The notes: a model not told the origin generated them from the sequence alone. A stretch of 64,000 bases of DNA from Paraburkholderia sp. PGU19 (GCF_013426915.1 NZ_AP023182.1:1178001-1242000); one strand, 5' to 3'; shown: positions 1-8,601, numbered from the stretch's first letter. Translations and numbers: made by a program.

Positions 1-228
1 GCCGAAAGACGCATCGCCGCACAGCGTGACGGGGCGACGAGCGCATCGAGTACCACCGCAACCGTGGATCGCAGATCTGGCAATCAGGCAGCAGCCAATG
101 ACGCGATCCAGCGACACAGTGGCTTGAATGGCGCAGTTTCCTCCGTTGGCGGATCCATGAGCGGAACCTCTGTGTCCGGATCCCACGCTTCCGCAAGTGG
201 CTGGCAGGTGATGTTCACCCACCATTGA
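1..228 (+). CDS. DUF4148-family secreted protein, C-terminal part (5' end outside window)
   Basis: The reading frame is open from base 1 to a TGA at 226-228 and gives 75 residues, starting AERRIAAQ. The tail (Gly/Ser-rich, SGSHASASGW...) has the same layout as the complete DUF4148 protein at 7355-7669, which ends SGSHVSPGSWNAMYGRH. DUF4148 proteins are small exported proteins typical of Burkholderiales and have no established function. The start and signal peptide lie upstream of the window. Confidence 0.7.
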   Translation, partial: AERRIAAQRDGATSASSTTATVDRRSGNQAAANDAIQRHSGLNGAVSSVGGSMSGTSVSGSHASASGWQVMFTHH

Positions 229-721
229 CGTCGACACTGTCAAGTAAGCCGGTAAGCAGACTAACGATCGAAGCTGCAGATAGGCGACGAATACAGGATG
301 AATTCCGCGGCGACAGTTGCACCTTAACGCAGCTTAACCTCAGTACAACCAGTCTAAACGGTGCACTGTCTGATCAGCTCCAAAGATGATGTTGCGCCTA
401 CCGTTGGCACAGGAAATGTAGACAACAGAATCGGCGAGCATCGCGCCCCTTGACTGGGGGCGCGATGCTCGCCGATCACATGGGTGCACACCAGGTCGCG
501 CCGGGTGGGGTCCACGCCCTCCCGTGTGGCAATGACCGAGGCCATTTCCAGTCACCGAGCGATGAGCCAGTGTGCTTCATCCAAGCAGTTGTGATTGGAT
601 AGTTGCCGCTGCGACGGAGGAGATACTCCGTTTCATTCGTATGAGCGGCCGCTTCCTGGAATCAGCAAGTTATTGGAGGCCGGATGGTGTCACAAGCCGT
701 TCCCGTCCTGCCTCCCGTCGA
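229..721. other. Intergenic region without a supported gene
   Basis: No reading frame here has a convincing start, ribosome site or recognisable protein; the short frames on both strands overlap the long hairpin at 430-476. Two TTAAC repeats 10 bp apart lie at 323-338. They resemble the TTAAG boxes elsewhere in the window but do not share their 11-bp spacing or -10 position. Confidence 0.6.
430..476. repeat. Perfect 20-bp inverted repeat with a 7-nt loop
   Basis: Bases 430-449 and 457-476 are exact reverse complements, GC-rich, with the loop TTGACTG. No T-run follows on either strand, so it is not a textbook intrinsic terminator. It lies between the DUF4148 gene ending at 228 and the kinase gene ending at 722. 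It could be a structured 3' end, a protein-binding palindrome or a small mobile-element remnant. Confidence 0.85.
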
Positions 722-2074
722 CTAGCGTATAGGCAAAGGCAACCCGACGCGCACACCGAAGCCCTTACCATCGGTTCCGCCCGTGTACTCCAGCTTCCCG
801 CGCAATTGGGCCACGATGCGAGCGACGATTGACAGGCCCAACCCGCTTCCTTTCTCGACGTGGTTCGCGCCACGAAAGAAGCGGTCGTGCAGGCGTGACA
901 GGTTCTCCTTCGCGACACCAGGGCCGTCGTCTCGCACCTCTAAAAATATCGTGTCGGCGTCGCGCCAGGTCGCGATTTCTATGCGCCCCCGCACGCGCCC
1001 GTATTTGATTGCATTGTCGACGAGATTGTCAAGCAGTATCCGCACCAGCGCCGGCGACGCACACACGGTGGTCGCTCCATCGGCCCGCAGCGTCAGCGAC
1101 ATCTGCTTGTGGTCCGCATGGGCATGCTGGTCGACGATGCATGCTTTGGCCATGTCCGCGAGATCAACCCGCGCACTGGGAAGCGGCGTGCTTTCCTCAA
1201 GCCGCGCCAGCGCGAGCAACTGGTCGGCCAGGTGCGTGCTTCGGTCCACGGCTTCCACCACGCGCTGCATGGCGCGACGCTGACGTTCCGGATCACCCGC
1301 GGTGAGCGCGACTTGTGCCTGGACCTTGATCGCGGCGAGCGGGGTCTTGAGTTCGTGCGCCGCGTCGCCGGTAAACGCGCGCTCGCGATCGAGCGACCGG
1401 CGCAGACGTTGCAACAGCGTATTGAGCGCAGCGACGAGCGGAAAAACCTCGTCGGGAACGCCCTTGACCGCGATGGCATCGAGACTGTCGGGGGATCGCG
1501 CCTCGATCGCCTCCGACAGCGTGCGCAAGGGTGTCAGGCTCCTGCCGATCGCAAACCAGACCAGCATGGCCAGCACGGGCAACGCGAACGCGAGTGGGCG
1601 GGCGATGCGCTGCGCGACCATCGAGGATAGCTCTGAGCGATGCGTGCGCTGCTCGAAGATTCTCACGGTACGGCCGCGCGCAGCATCGCCAAGCACGTAG
1701 ACGCGCCACTTCGCATCGTCGACCCGCAGCAGGCCGGATGCGTCGGCCGGACGTGCCGGCAGGCCGAGCGAGGACAGGCCGGTGCTGGCGGCCAGTACCC
1801 GTCCGTCTGCAGCAGTTACCTCGTACAGCAGCCGCATTGACGCATCGTTGTCTCCGTCGTCGTCGCGAGGCGTGAGGCTCGCGCCTGCAAAAACCGGCAG
1901 ATCGCGCACGTCGAGCACGAGTAGCGCACGGGCAACCTGTTCGATACGTGTTTCGTCCCATTCCTCGACTTCATGGATTGCCTGGTGATAGCTCGAATAT
2001 AACGAGTACAACCACACCAGCACGATGCCAGACAATACCAGCAAGGTCAGCCGTCGCCGGATCGACCGCGTCAC
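722..2074 (-). CDS. Sensor histidine kinase, QseC/PmrB-like
   Basis: This is a membrane sensor kinase of 450 residues. A first membrane segment (about residues 8-24) and a second (about 160-177) bracket a periplasmic domain. A HAMP-like stretch follows, then the phospho-acceptor H-box with His240 (DAAHELKTPL). The ATPase domain shows the N-box DNLVDNAIKYG, DDGPGV and GSGLGLSI. The GTG start at 2074 overlaps the stop of the upstream response regulator (GTGA), which signals translational coupling and a dedicated pair. The stimulus cannot be read from the sequence. The partner belongs to the PmrA/QseB group, whose known relatives respond to metals, low pH or envelope stress. Confidence 0.93.
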   Translation of the reverse strand: MTRSIRRRLTLLVLSGIVLVWLYSLYSSYHQAIHEVEEWDETRIEQVARALLVLDVRDLPVFAGASLTPRDDDGDNDASMRLLYEVTAADGRVLAASTGLSSLGLPARPADASGLLRVDDAKWRVYVLGDAARGRTVRIFEQRTHRSELSSMVAQRIARPLAFALPVLAMLVWFAIGRSLTPLRTLSEAIEARSPDSLDAIAVKGVPDEVFPLVAALNTLLQRLRRSLDRERAFTGDAAHELKTPLAAIKVQAQVALTAGDPERQRRAMQRVVEAVDRSTHLADQLLALARLEESTPLPSARVDLADMAKACIVDQHAHADHKQMSLTLRADGATTVCASPALVRILLDNLVDNAIKYGRVRGRIEIATWRDADTIFLEVRDDGPGVAKENLSRLHDRFFRGANHVEKGSGLGLSIVARIVAQLRGKLEYTGGTDGKGFGVRVGLPLPIR

Positions 2075-2733
2075 GTTGCCTTCTCCACCACATACCCGAC
2101 GCCGCGGATCGTCCGGATCAGCTGGGCACCCAACTTCTTGCGCAGGTTCGAGATATGCACCTCGATCGCATTGCTTTCGATCTCCTCGTTCCAGCCGTAA
2201 AGGCTGTCCTGGAGACGCGTGCGGGAAAGAGGACGGCCCTGATTCGCCAGCAGTTCGACCAGCAATGCGCACTCGCGCGAGCTGAGCGCGATGCGCTCGC
2301 TTCCACGCATGACCGTCAGGCGCCCGGGATCAACCAGCAGGTCGCCGTATTCAATCGTGTCGGTGCTTCGGCCCTGCGAGCGCCTCACGAGCGCGCGACA
2401 GCGCGCGACCAGTTCCGTCAGGTCGAACGGCTTGCCGAGATAGTCATCAGCGCCGGCGCTCAGACCGCTCACCCGGTCGGCGACGGTGTCGCGCGCGGTC
2501 ATGACAAGCACGGGAGTATGGTCACGGCGCTTGCGAATCCAGTCGAGCAGTTCGGTCCCCGACATGCGGGGCAGCCCTAGATCGAGTACGACCAGGTCGT
2601 ATGGCGTGGTTTCCAGCGCCAGTTGTGCCTGCTTGCCGTCGCACGCCCAGTCGACCGTCATGCCCGCCTCGATCAGGCCGTCTTCCACGCCGCTGCCAAT
2701 CAGCCTGTCGTCCTCGACGAGTAATACGCGCAT
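2071..2733 (-). CDS. OmpR-family response regulator, QseB/PmrA-like
   Basis: The 220-residue protein begins MRVLLVEDDRL. It has the acidic pocket (ED at 7-8), phospho-acceptor Asp51 (VVLDLGLPRMSG), the conserved Lys in the GKPFD loop, and a C-terminal winged helix ending VHISNLRKKLG and IRGVGYVVEK. That ending is typical of the QseB/PmrA/TctD branch. Known members bind two TTAAG-type half-sites 11 bp apart, and eight promoters of that form lie within 13 kb. One (2832-2864) is in the divergent gap just upstream of this gene. It is the only response regulator in the window and so the obvious candidate for controlling that set. The start at 2733 was chosen because the domain begins there. Confidence 0.93.
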   Translation of the reverse strand: MRVLLVEDDRLIGSGVEDGLIEAGMTVDWACDGKQAQLALETTPYDLVVLDLGLPRMSGTELLDWIRKRRDHTPVLVMTARDTVADRVSGLSAGADDYLGKPFDLTELVARCRALVRRSQGRSTDTIEYGDLLVDPGRLTVMRGSERIALSSRECALLVELLANQGRPLSRTRLQDSLYGWNEEIESNAIEVHISNLRKKLGAQLIRTIRGVGYVVEKAT

Positions 2734-2831
2734 CGTGTCGTGCTCCTGTTCGTTCCGGCAAAGCGTCCCTGGCGGCAACGATACCCGTTTAAGCAGACGT
2801 GTATCAAGCCCGTCCGCCGGCATGGGTGGTC

Positions 2832-2864
2832 GTTAAGATTCCGTTAACCTGACCTGCCTATTCT
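2832..2864 (+). promoter_or_regulatory. PmrA/QseB-type box plus -10 upstream of the cytochrome b562 gene
   Basis: The layout is GTTAAG-N5-GTTAAC-N10-TATTCT (half-sites 2832-2837 and 2843-2848, -10 at 2859-2864). Transcription would start near 2871, about 23 bp before the start codon at 2894. The box sits between the regulator gene and the cytochrome gene. The minus-strand direction lacks a -10 at the same distance. Confidence 0.7.
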
Positions 2865-2893
2865 CGCGGGCATTCACTGTCCTTACAGGATCA

Positions 2894-3274
2894 ATGCCCA
2901 TGGCGCTGCTGCCGCTCCACCCCCATTTCCGCACGTTACTGTGCGTCTCGCTGCTTGTCGTCGCGCCGCTGGCCCATGCGGGCGAGATCAAGACACTGAT
3001 GAAGGACATGAAGCTGGCCATGCAGGGCGCGATGTCCAGTACCACGATGCCCGAACTGCGCGGCTACGTGGCCAGACTCGAAAGCGACGCGCAGCGCCTA
3101 AGCCGTCAGCCTTATCGCGGCGACCAATCCACCTACGACGAAGGCATGCAGGCGCTGCAGCAGGAACTGGCCGAGGTCGACCGTGCAATCCAGGCAGACG
3201 ACATGGACGCCGCCAAGCGCGCATTGCGCCGGATTAACGGTACGAGGAAGCATTATCACGACCTGCTGGGCTGA
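2894..3274 (+). CDS. cybC: Cytochrome b562, soluble periplasmic
   Basis: The protein has 126 residues, with a signal peptide ending around AHA at residue 29. The mature chain fits a four-helix-bundle cytochrome b562. In E. coli the haem ligands are Met7 and His102; here the likely equivalents are a Met in EIKTLMKDM near the mature N-terminus and a His in KHYHDLLG at the C-terminus. It is a periplasmic electron carrier of uncertain partner. The next gene encodes a cytochrome b561, so the two probably form an electron-transfer pair across the inner membrane. A PmrA/QseB-type promoter lies directly upstream. ATG 2894 has an AGGA site 4-5 bases upstream; ATG 2900 is an alternative. Confidence 0.88.
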   Translation: MPMALLPLHPHFRTLLCVSLLVVAPLAHAGEIKTLMKDMKLAMQGAMSSTTMPELRGYVARLESDAQRLSRQPYRGDQSTYDEGMQALQQELAEVDRAIQADDMDAAKRALRRINGTRKHYHDLLG

Positions 3275-3309
3275 CAAGCCTGAAACGCGTTTGCACAGGA
3301 ATCCCGTAC

Positions 3310-3867
3310 ATGAAACACACGTCCCGCTACCCCTTCTCGATCAGCTTGCTGCACTGGCTGCTGGCGGTCGCGCTGATTGGCAATCTGATCATCGGCTGGA
3401 TGCTCGACGACAACGAGGATCTGCTCACACTCCACAAGTCGATCGGCATCGTCATCCTCTTTCTGGTCTCGGTCCGCGTCGCGAACCGGTTGCGCATGCG
3501 GCGTCGGCTGCCGCCCTCGACCAACCGGGCCGGTACGCCGGCTTACCTCGCCGAGAAGGTCGTTCATCACCTCCTCTACGTGTTGATGCTCGTCATTCCG
3601 CTGCTCGGTTGGCTGAAGACCAATGCGGCCGGACACGTGGCAAGTTGCTTCGGACTCTTCTCGCTGCCAACGCTGGTATCGAAAAGCCGCGAGCTGTCGC
3701 ACTGGTTGGGGGAGCTGCATGCGCTGACGGCCTACGGGCTGGCTGCACTGGTCGGGTTGCACGTGTTGGGGGCGCTCGCGGTACTCAAGTCGGAAAACAT
3801 TCTTCCCCGGATACTGCCTTTGCCCAGGCGCGTCGAACGGAAGATGTCAACGAGCGAGCGAGGTTAA
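3310..3867 (+). CDS. Cytochrome b561, inner-membrane dihaem protein
   Basis: This 185-residue protein has four predicted membrane helices (about 13-31, 45-60, 85-105 and 140-160). The family's histidines are present: ISLLHW in helix 1, LTLHKS before helix 2, VVHHLLY in helix 3 and LVGLHVLG in helix 4. Bacterial b561 proteins move electrons between the quinone pool and periplasmic acceptors. It lies 35 bp downstream of cybC with its own AGGA ribosome site and is very likely co-transcribed. The C-terminus is short and basic. Confidence 0.9.
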   Translation: MKHTSRYPFSISLLHWLLAVALIGNLIIGWMLDDNEDLLTLHKSIGIVILFLVSVRVANRLRMRRRLPPSTNRAGTPAYLAEKVVHHLLYVLMLVIPLLGWLKTNAAGHVASCFGLFSLPTLVSKSRELSHWLGELHALTAYGLAALVGLHVLGALAVLKSENILPRILPLPRRVERKMSTSERG

Positions 3868-3929
3868 GCCGTGGGTGCGGCCCTCAAGTCAAACACCGCC
3901 GGCAAAGCAGCTGGCGGAACGCGGCGCAC

Positions 3930-4439
3930 TCAGGAACTCGCAATGGCTGCTCGCTGCCTGTCTCGAAGGTAGCGGTACTCGTGCCATGTGAGCGCGATAA
4001 TGACGATGTCCAGAGCTGTTACAAGCAGCAACCACACCGATTGCGTGAATGTGTATCGGTAGACCTGATACGAGATGAACAGGCCGAAAACGATAATCGA
4101 GACGGGGTAATACCAAAGCCGCTGTCGCAAGAGGCCGACGATCAGCCAGAGCTTTATCATGCCGTGCCCGACCAGGTAGATTGCAGCGAATTTCTGGGCA
4201 CCGATGGACAGGTGCTGGACGGTATGGAGGAGAAAGTTGCCTACGAGATCGTAAGGATCTTCGGCGAATTCCTCCCTGGTAACCCAAAGCACGACGGTTA
4301 AAAAAAATCGCAGCGGAACACAGTACGTGGCAACGCCGGCGACGATTTCCGAAAGTGCGAAGACAGCTTTAGACCACAGGCTCACCTCAAAGAACAGATG
4401 GAGATGCTTGTCGTCAAGAAACCTGTTCAGGTTGACCAC
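3930..4439 (-). CDS. DUF2127 membrane protein
   Basis: The protein has 169 residues and about four membrane segments. Features such as LYLVGHG-type text (IYLVGHGMIKL) and YQVYRYT match the DUF2127 family of predicted integral membrane proteins of unknown role. The GTG start at 4439 is supported by GAGGAA six bases upstream. It is transcribed convergently with cytochrome b561, from which it is separated by 62 bp, so it is not part of that operon. Family membership is from memory of the pattern; no function is claimed. Confidence 0.75.
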   Translation of the reverse strand: MVNLNRFLDDKHLHLFFEVSLWSKAVFALSEIVAGVATYCVPLRFFLTVVLWVTREEFAEDPYDLVGNFLLHTVQHLSIGAQKFAAIYLVGHGMIKLWLIVGLLRQRLWYYPVSIIVFGLFISYQVYRYTFTQSVWLLLVTALDIVIIALTWHEYRYLRDRQRAAIASS

Positions 4440-4747
4440 AGTAATTTCCTCAATTGATCACACAGGCAGTTGCAGTAGCCTCGTTCATACGCCTCTCACG
4501 ATTCGTGGTAATCGCGCACGGGATGGGCGCCGTGAGGCTACCTGGATTGCCCTCGAAACGCGATTTCATAGTGGCACGAATCATCCGGAAGGACGAATTG
4601 CTGCGGCATCCGTTCATTCCGAATTTTCGACCGCCGACTCCAGAATGGTCCGGCTTCTGTTCGGTTTCATCCGAAATGGCTTTTCATGTTCGCCGAAAAT
4701 CCGCAGTCGATCACAAATTCGCTTTCGCACGGAATCATGGCCGCAAC

Positions 4748-4776
4748 TAAAAAGCGAGCCCGGACAAGGTCCGGGC
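4748..4776 (-). terminator. Intrinsic terminator behind the second histidine kinase
   Basis: GCCCGGA (4758-4764) pairs with TCCGGGC (4770-4776) around a 5-nt loop. Read on the minus strand, the stem is followed after a short gap by a T-run (complement of 4749-4753). It lies about 140 bp beyond the stop of the kinase gene at 4915. Confidence 0.7.
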
Positions 4777-4914
4777 CCAAAATAGGTGGTCGTTGAATAC
4801 GGCCGAGACAGAAGTGACGCCGCGGCGACGCACAATTGAACAACGACCACCCGCGTGGCCAAGGCAGATTCCATTTCACAGGAAGCAAGGAGTCAACCGG
4901 TGGTCAGGCTACTC

Positions 4915-6282
4915 TCACGCCGCCTTTGTATCGCCAGGATTGACATTGCTAACTCGTTTCAGGCCGGTAACGGCTACACTCAAGCCGGCCCTGTCCTGCC
5001 TGTTACGGATCAGCAATTCGGCACGACATTTCGTTGCAACCTTGACTGCAATCGCAAGCCCGAGCCCACTCCCCGTCCCCGAGGTGTTCCCCGCACGGTA
5101 AAACCGGTCGCGCACACGGTCGAGCTCCACCTCTGGTATCCCCGGCCCCGTGTCGACGACCTCCACGTCGACCGTATCGACTTCGATAACCAATCGGACG
5201 TCTACCCTGCCTCCTTGCGGCGTGTACCGAATGGCGTTGTCCACCAGGTTCGTCAGCATTGATCCCAGGGATGTCTCATCGCCTGCGACGTAAAGAGAAT
5301 CAGACCCAGTTTCGATTCGTACGCGCTCAAGACCCAGATCGATTTCCTTCTGTTCAGCGAGTACCGACAGATCGGCAACAACCTGAGATGCGAGTCTGGC
5401 AAGGTTTGCACGAGGCTTTCCGTTACTCGTGGCTGCGTCTTCCCGGGCAAGCGACAGCAGCTGTTGAACGAGATGTATGGCACGGTTTGTTCGTTCCTCC
5501 AGCTTCTGGAAGAGCGAGCCAGTTTCAATACTTCGATTTTCACGACGTGCGACCTGAATCTGAAGCTTCAACGCTGTCAACGGGGTTCGCAATTCGTGGG
5601 CAGCGTCCGCAACGAACACTCGTTGCGCCTGGACTGCCTTGGCCAGTCGGGACAAAAGGTCGTTTAGTGCGCTAACCAGAGGAGCTATTTCCGTCGGAAT
5701 ATCATCGGCCAGGTCGACGGGAGTCAACGTCTCCAGGGAGCGCGCTGCGAGAGACGTCGACAGTCGCTGTACGGGTCGCAACGCCCGCCTTACTACGAGC
5801 AATACCAGAGCGATCTCGAGTGGGACTATTCCAAGTAATGGCCAGAGCGTTCTGGACGCCACCTGCAACGCGAGCTCATCGCGTACCGAAACTGGTTGCC
5901 CCACCTGAACGAACCGCGAAGCCTGTTCGACACCAAAAACCCGGAAGTGACGCTCTGTCACCTCGATATCATGAAAACCAGGCCCTCGGCGCGGAAGTGG
6001 TGAGCCCGAATGCGAGTAGTAAGCCAGTTTGCCGCCACCATCCCATACCTGAAGTTCAACACGGTCATCCCCAATCCGGTCGATATCGTGGGGTTCCGCG
6101 TTCGCGATGCTCGCATAAGACAGAGACTGCGGCAACGACACGGCGACGGAGCGAAGCTCGTAGTCAAACAGTTCGTTCGCTTCTTCCAACGCGCTACGAA
6201 AAATCCCATACCCCGCGACGATGCTCACCACCCCCAGTCCAACAAGCAACCCGGCGAGTAGCTGTGACCGTACGGACTTCAC
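4915..6282 (-). CDS. Orphan sensor histidine kinase
   Basis: The protein has 455 residues. A membrane segment near residues 8-28, a periplasmic sensor region and a second segment near 148-165 are followed by a HAMP-like linker. The H-box has His229 (DAAHELRTPL), with N-box DNAIRYT, DTGPGIP and GSGLGLAI in the ATPase domain. GTG 6282 was preferred because GGAGG lies four bases upstream; ATG 6300 is in frame but has no good ribosome site. No response regulator gene is adjacent on either side, which is unusual for this type. A TTAAG-type box lies upstream, so the kinase may be a member of, or feed into, the regulon of the regulator at 2071-2733. Confidence 0.9.
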   Translation of the reverse strand: MKSVRSQLLAGLLVGLGVVSIVAGYGIFRSALEEANELFDYELRSVAVSLPQSLSYASIANAEPHDIDRIGDDRVELQVWDGGGKLAYYSHSGSPLPRRGPGFHDIEVTERHFRVFGVEQASRFVQVGQPVSVRDELALQVASRTLWPLLGIVPLEIALVLLVVRRALRPVQRLSTSLAARSLETLTPVDLADDIPTEIAPLVSALNDLLSRLAKAVQAQRVFVADAAHELRTPLTALKLQIQVARRENRSIETGSLFQKLEERTNRAIHLVQQLLSLAREDAATSNGKPRANLARLASQVVADLSVLAEQKEIDLGLERVRIETGSDSLYVAGDETSLGSMLTNLVDNAIRYTPQGGRVDVRLVIEVDTVDVEVVDTGPGIPEVELDRVRDRFYRAGNTSGTGSGLGLAIAVKVATKCRAELLIRNRQDRAGLSVAVTGLKRVSNVNPGDTKAA

Positions 6283-6373
6283 GCATCCTCCGCAAAGCAT
6301 ACCGCTAATGGTTGATCGTCTTACAGTGTATGGCCCATGTCAGGCAGGACATCTGTTAGCGTCGATTTTTCCA

Positions 6374-6406
6374 GTATCAGGCCAGGAAGCTTAAGATGCG
6401 CTTAAC
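6374..6406 (-). promoter_or_regulatory. PmrA/QseB-type box upstream of the orphan kinase
   Basis: On the minus strand it reads GTTAAG-N5-CTTAAG-N10-TGATAC (half-sites 6406-6401 and 6395-6390, -10 at 6379-6374). A third TTAA lies at 6407-6410. The -10 is about 90 bp from the kinase start. Confidence 0.6.
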
Positions 6407-6527
6407 TTAACGGGTGCAACAACATCCCAGACTTCGTGCCCGCCTCGCGTGACGCACCGCCGACCAGGGGCAAATGGCGCTATCTGCCGACGCGCCGTCT
6501 CGACGGCTGTTGTGTGTCATGTCGGGG

Positions 6528-6977
6528 CTACTTCCCGGATGACACAACAAGATCCGCGCTCATCGCATGCCTGAAATGGCCGGGTTCATTGCAAAACACA
6601 ATGTAGTGTCCCTGCTTGAGGGTGAAGCGGGCGACTACTGTCGCCCGCGGATCAAGATCCTCAACGCCCTGCAATCCGTTCAGTTTCCCTTCTTCGATCT
6701 GCGCTGTCTTCGGGTCATACGGTATCGTTGAGTCGGAGCCAGACCACGGTAAGATCATGAACTCATGCTTCAGCGCATGAGACTGGTTTACGATCCTGAA
6801 CTCCACCGGGCCCGCCTGAACCTCCGCGGGTTTTATCGTCAGCGACATTTTCCCGTCGTGACCGTCAGAAAGCTTGACCGTAACTGGAGCAGGCTCGCTG
6901 GCGATAGCAACTGTTGGCGCAAGGCACGAGACTAGCGCTAGAGACGCAAAAGTTCTAACAACATATTCAGAAAACAT
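6528..6977 (-). CDS. Periplasmic cupredoxin-like (blue copper) protein
   Basis: The protein has 149 residues with a signal peptide ending near AIAS (residue 27). The mature chain has the cupredoxin ligand set: His71 in KHEFMIL, then Cys129, His134 and Met139 in the CNEPGHFRHAM block. Such proteins bind a type 1 copper and carry electrons or scavenge copper in the periplasm. ATG 6977 was chosen because AGGAGAGG lies just upstream and the signal peptide starts there. A PmrA/QseB-type promoter precedes it at 7112-7144, linking it to the cytochrome genes. Confidence 0.85.
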   Translation of the reverse strand: MFSEYVVRTFASLALVSCLAPTVAIASEPAPVTVKLSDGHDGKMSLTIKPAEVQAGPVEFRIVNQSHALKHEFMILPWSGSDSTIPYDPKTAQIEEGKLNGLQGVEDLDPRATVVARFTLKQGHYIVFCNEPGHFRHAMSADLVVSSGK

Positions 6978-7111
6978 TGTTCGCCTCTCCTGAATGATGT
7001 CATGGGCGAAACGCGAAAGCTCCCGTTGCCCGAATTGACACCGGAAGATTTTCTCCTCCGACGTCATCGTTCGCACGTAAATGAACGGCAGTTCTTGAAT
7101 ACCATTTCATG

Positions 7112-7144
7112 AGGATAATGCGTATTTCTTAAGGAAAACTTATC
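7112..7144 (-). promoter_or_regulatory. PmrA/QseB-type box plus -10 upstream of the cupredoxin gene
   Basis: On the minus strand it reads GATAAG-N5-CTTAAG-N10-TATCCT (half-sites 7144-7139 and 7133-7128, -10 at 7117-7112). One half-site deviates (ATAAG for TTAAG), but spacing and -10 position match the other boxes exactly. Confidence 0.65.
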
Positions 7145-7259
7145 TCCACCGCGGGTCGCTGCTGCTACGTAATTTGAAGAGGACATCCGACATAGAACGA
7201 CAATCAGAGGATATCAAAGCATTCAATATGTGCTCGAACATATCGATAACGGAGGTCGA

Positions 7260-7292
7260 TTTAACCATCCGTTAAGAATGTTCTCCTATGCT
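7260..7292 (+). promoter_or_regulatory. PmrA/QseB-type box plus -10 upstream of the DUF4148 gene
   Basis: The layout is TTTAAC-N5-GTTAAG-N10-TATGCT (half-sites 7260-7265 and 7271-7276, -10 at 7287-7292). This predicts a start near 7299 and a leader of about 55 nt before the ATG at 7355. Confidence 0.7.
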
Positions 7293-7354
7293 ATTCGTAC
7301 TGGTTGATCGCAAGGTTGCTTTCGCCAGCGACTGATCCCGGGAGGTTATAGATC

Positions 7355-7669
7355 ATGAAGTCCCTGATTCTCGCAACTACAATCGTCGCGTCGTTTGTGC
7401 TACCGCATATATCATTTGCACAATCATCAAATCAGCCTGTTACCCGCGCCCAGATTCATGCGGACCTGGTTCAACTTGAACACGCTGGATACAAACCATC
7501 GAAGGCACACTATCCAGATGACATTCTGGCGGCAGAAAAACGCATAGCCAACGAACAGCAGGCGCGTGCGCCTGGTCAGACTAGCGTCGGTGGCGTTTCC
7601 GGTAGCATGTCGCAGTCTGGTTCTCACGTCTCGCCAGGCAGCTGGAACGCAATGTACGGTCGCCACTGA
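7355..7669 (+). CDS. DUF4148 secreted protein
   Basis: The protein has 104 residues: signal peptide MKSLILATTIVASF..., cleavage after SFA (about residue 22), then QPVTRAQIHADLVQLEHAGYKP, the DUF4148 hallmark, and a Gly/Ser-rich tail. A GGGAGG ribosome site is ten bases upstream. It has its own TTAAG-type promoter (7260-7292) and its own terminator (7727-7760), so it is a single-gene unit. Family function is unknown; many copies occur per Burkholderia genome. Confidence 0.88.
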   Translation: MKSLILATTIVASFVLPHISFAQSSNQPVTRAQIHADLVQLEHAGYKPSKAHYPDDILAAEKRIANEQQARAPGQTSVGGVSGSMSQSGSHVSPGSWNAMYGRH

Positions 7670-7726
7670 ACGCTCGCCCCCAAGCCAGCGTGACAACAAT
7701 CACCTAGACGATGTTTCTTCGAAGAG

Positions 7727-7760
7727 AGCGCGCCGCTCTTGCGGGGCGCTTCCCTTTATT
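7727..7760 (+). terminator. Intrinsic terminator of the DUF4148 gene
   Basis: A 10-bp stem with one mismatch (7727-7736 with 7741-7750) closes a TCTT loop and is followed by TCCCTTTATT. Confidence 0.7.
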
Positions 7761-7921
7761 ACGCCTCGATGGTGCAGTTCATTACCCACGTCAACAAATT
7801 CAAGCGACCGTTTGCTTGTCGGACGACCGAAGGAGGCATCGAAGAACACCTGATTACCGTGCAGTTTCTTGACCAGGATCGCGATCAAATAAGACGATGA
7901 CTATCGGTTCGCAAGAGGTTC

Positions 7922-8110
7922 GTGGAACCTGCATTGCGCTATGGCGCGTTCACGTGCCGTTGCACCGGTTTCATCGAAGCTATCAACGGCTTGTTTCCGG
8001 CGACCAGGCGCAAGCCCCGTGCTTACACGCGCTGCAATAGCATGCGGACGCTGAGAAACTCTACTTCGCCGCTTTCAATTCGGATGCCCGCCAAGGAACG
8101 TTACCCACCG
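7922..8110 (+). pseudogene. ISL3-family transposase remnant (C-terminal piece)
   Basis: The translated text FIEAINGLFPATRRKPRAY matches the conserved C-terminal block of ISL3-type transposases (family form: E-INGLFQA-KRKARGY). About 15 codons later the match continues in another frame (ELYFAAFNSDARQGTLPT resembles the family's final GKLDF...LPT). It is therefore both truncated and frameshifted. No inverted repeats were recognised. The surrounding 7761-8235 otherwise holds nothing I can identify. Confidence 0.6.
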
Positions 8111-8235
8111 CATTTTCAAAAGAGCTAATCTCCATCCCTTGCCGGCACAAACGCACCCCATTGAGCACCCGACGACGAATCCCACACGGTACTACGTGGC
8201 TCCTGCTTCTATCACTTCGCACCTGGCTGTCCCAG

Positions 8236-8601
8236 TCAGCTTGCGCCCGCCATCTCGTTCCTGACGCACTCTCTGACCATCGAACGATAGATCGGGGCCG
8301 CCAGTCTTCGTTGAAAATACTCGACAATAGTATCTGAAGCGTTCCGTCTTATCCGCACACCGATCGAAGCGCCGTCGAACAGCGACTGTGCCTTGAGCTG
8401 GATCACATCCCCAACCCGCCCCTGCCGCACGTGACGTGCGCTCGCATGCCACCTCCCGGCGATGCATCCTGTGACCTCCGACACGGCTTGTACAGTCTTA
8501 CCTGTATAGGTGGGGGCCAGGGAAAACAGGGCATCATGGCGTGAACAGGCAATCAAGGCCGCGCACATGAACGCAACAAAAGTGGCTTGAGAAAGATTCA
8601 A
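8236..8601 (-). CDS. Hypothetical lipoprotein
   Basis: The frame of 121 residues starts at a TTG (8601) and opens with MNLSQATFVAFMCAALIACSRHD. LIAC followed by Ser is a plausible lipobox, with Cys19 as the lipid site. The rest is basic and resembles no family I know. An in-frame ATG lies 11 codons later, inside the signal sequence, so the TTG start is likely if the gene is real. No clear ribosome site is visible, which keeps confidence modest. Confidence 0.4.
   Translation of the reverse strand: MNLSQATFVAFMCAALIACSRHDALFSLAPTYTGKTVQAVSEVTGCIAGRWHASARHVRQGRVGDVIQLKAQSLFDGASIGVRIRRNASDTIVEYFQRRLAAPIYRSMVRECVRNEMAGAS

Noticed and set aside
323..338. Two TTAAC repeats like the TTAAG boxes
   Set aside because: Spacing is 10 bp rather than 11, and no -10 lies at the position shared by the other eight, in either direction.
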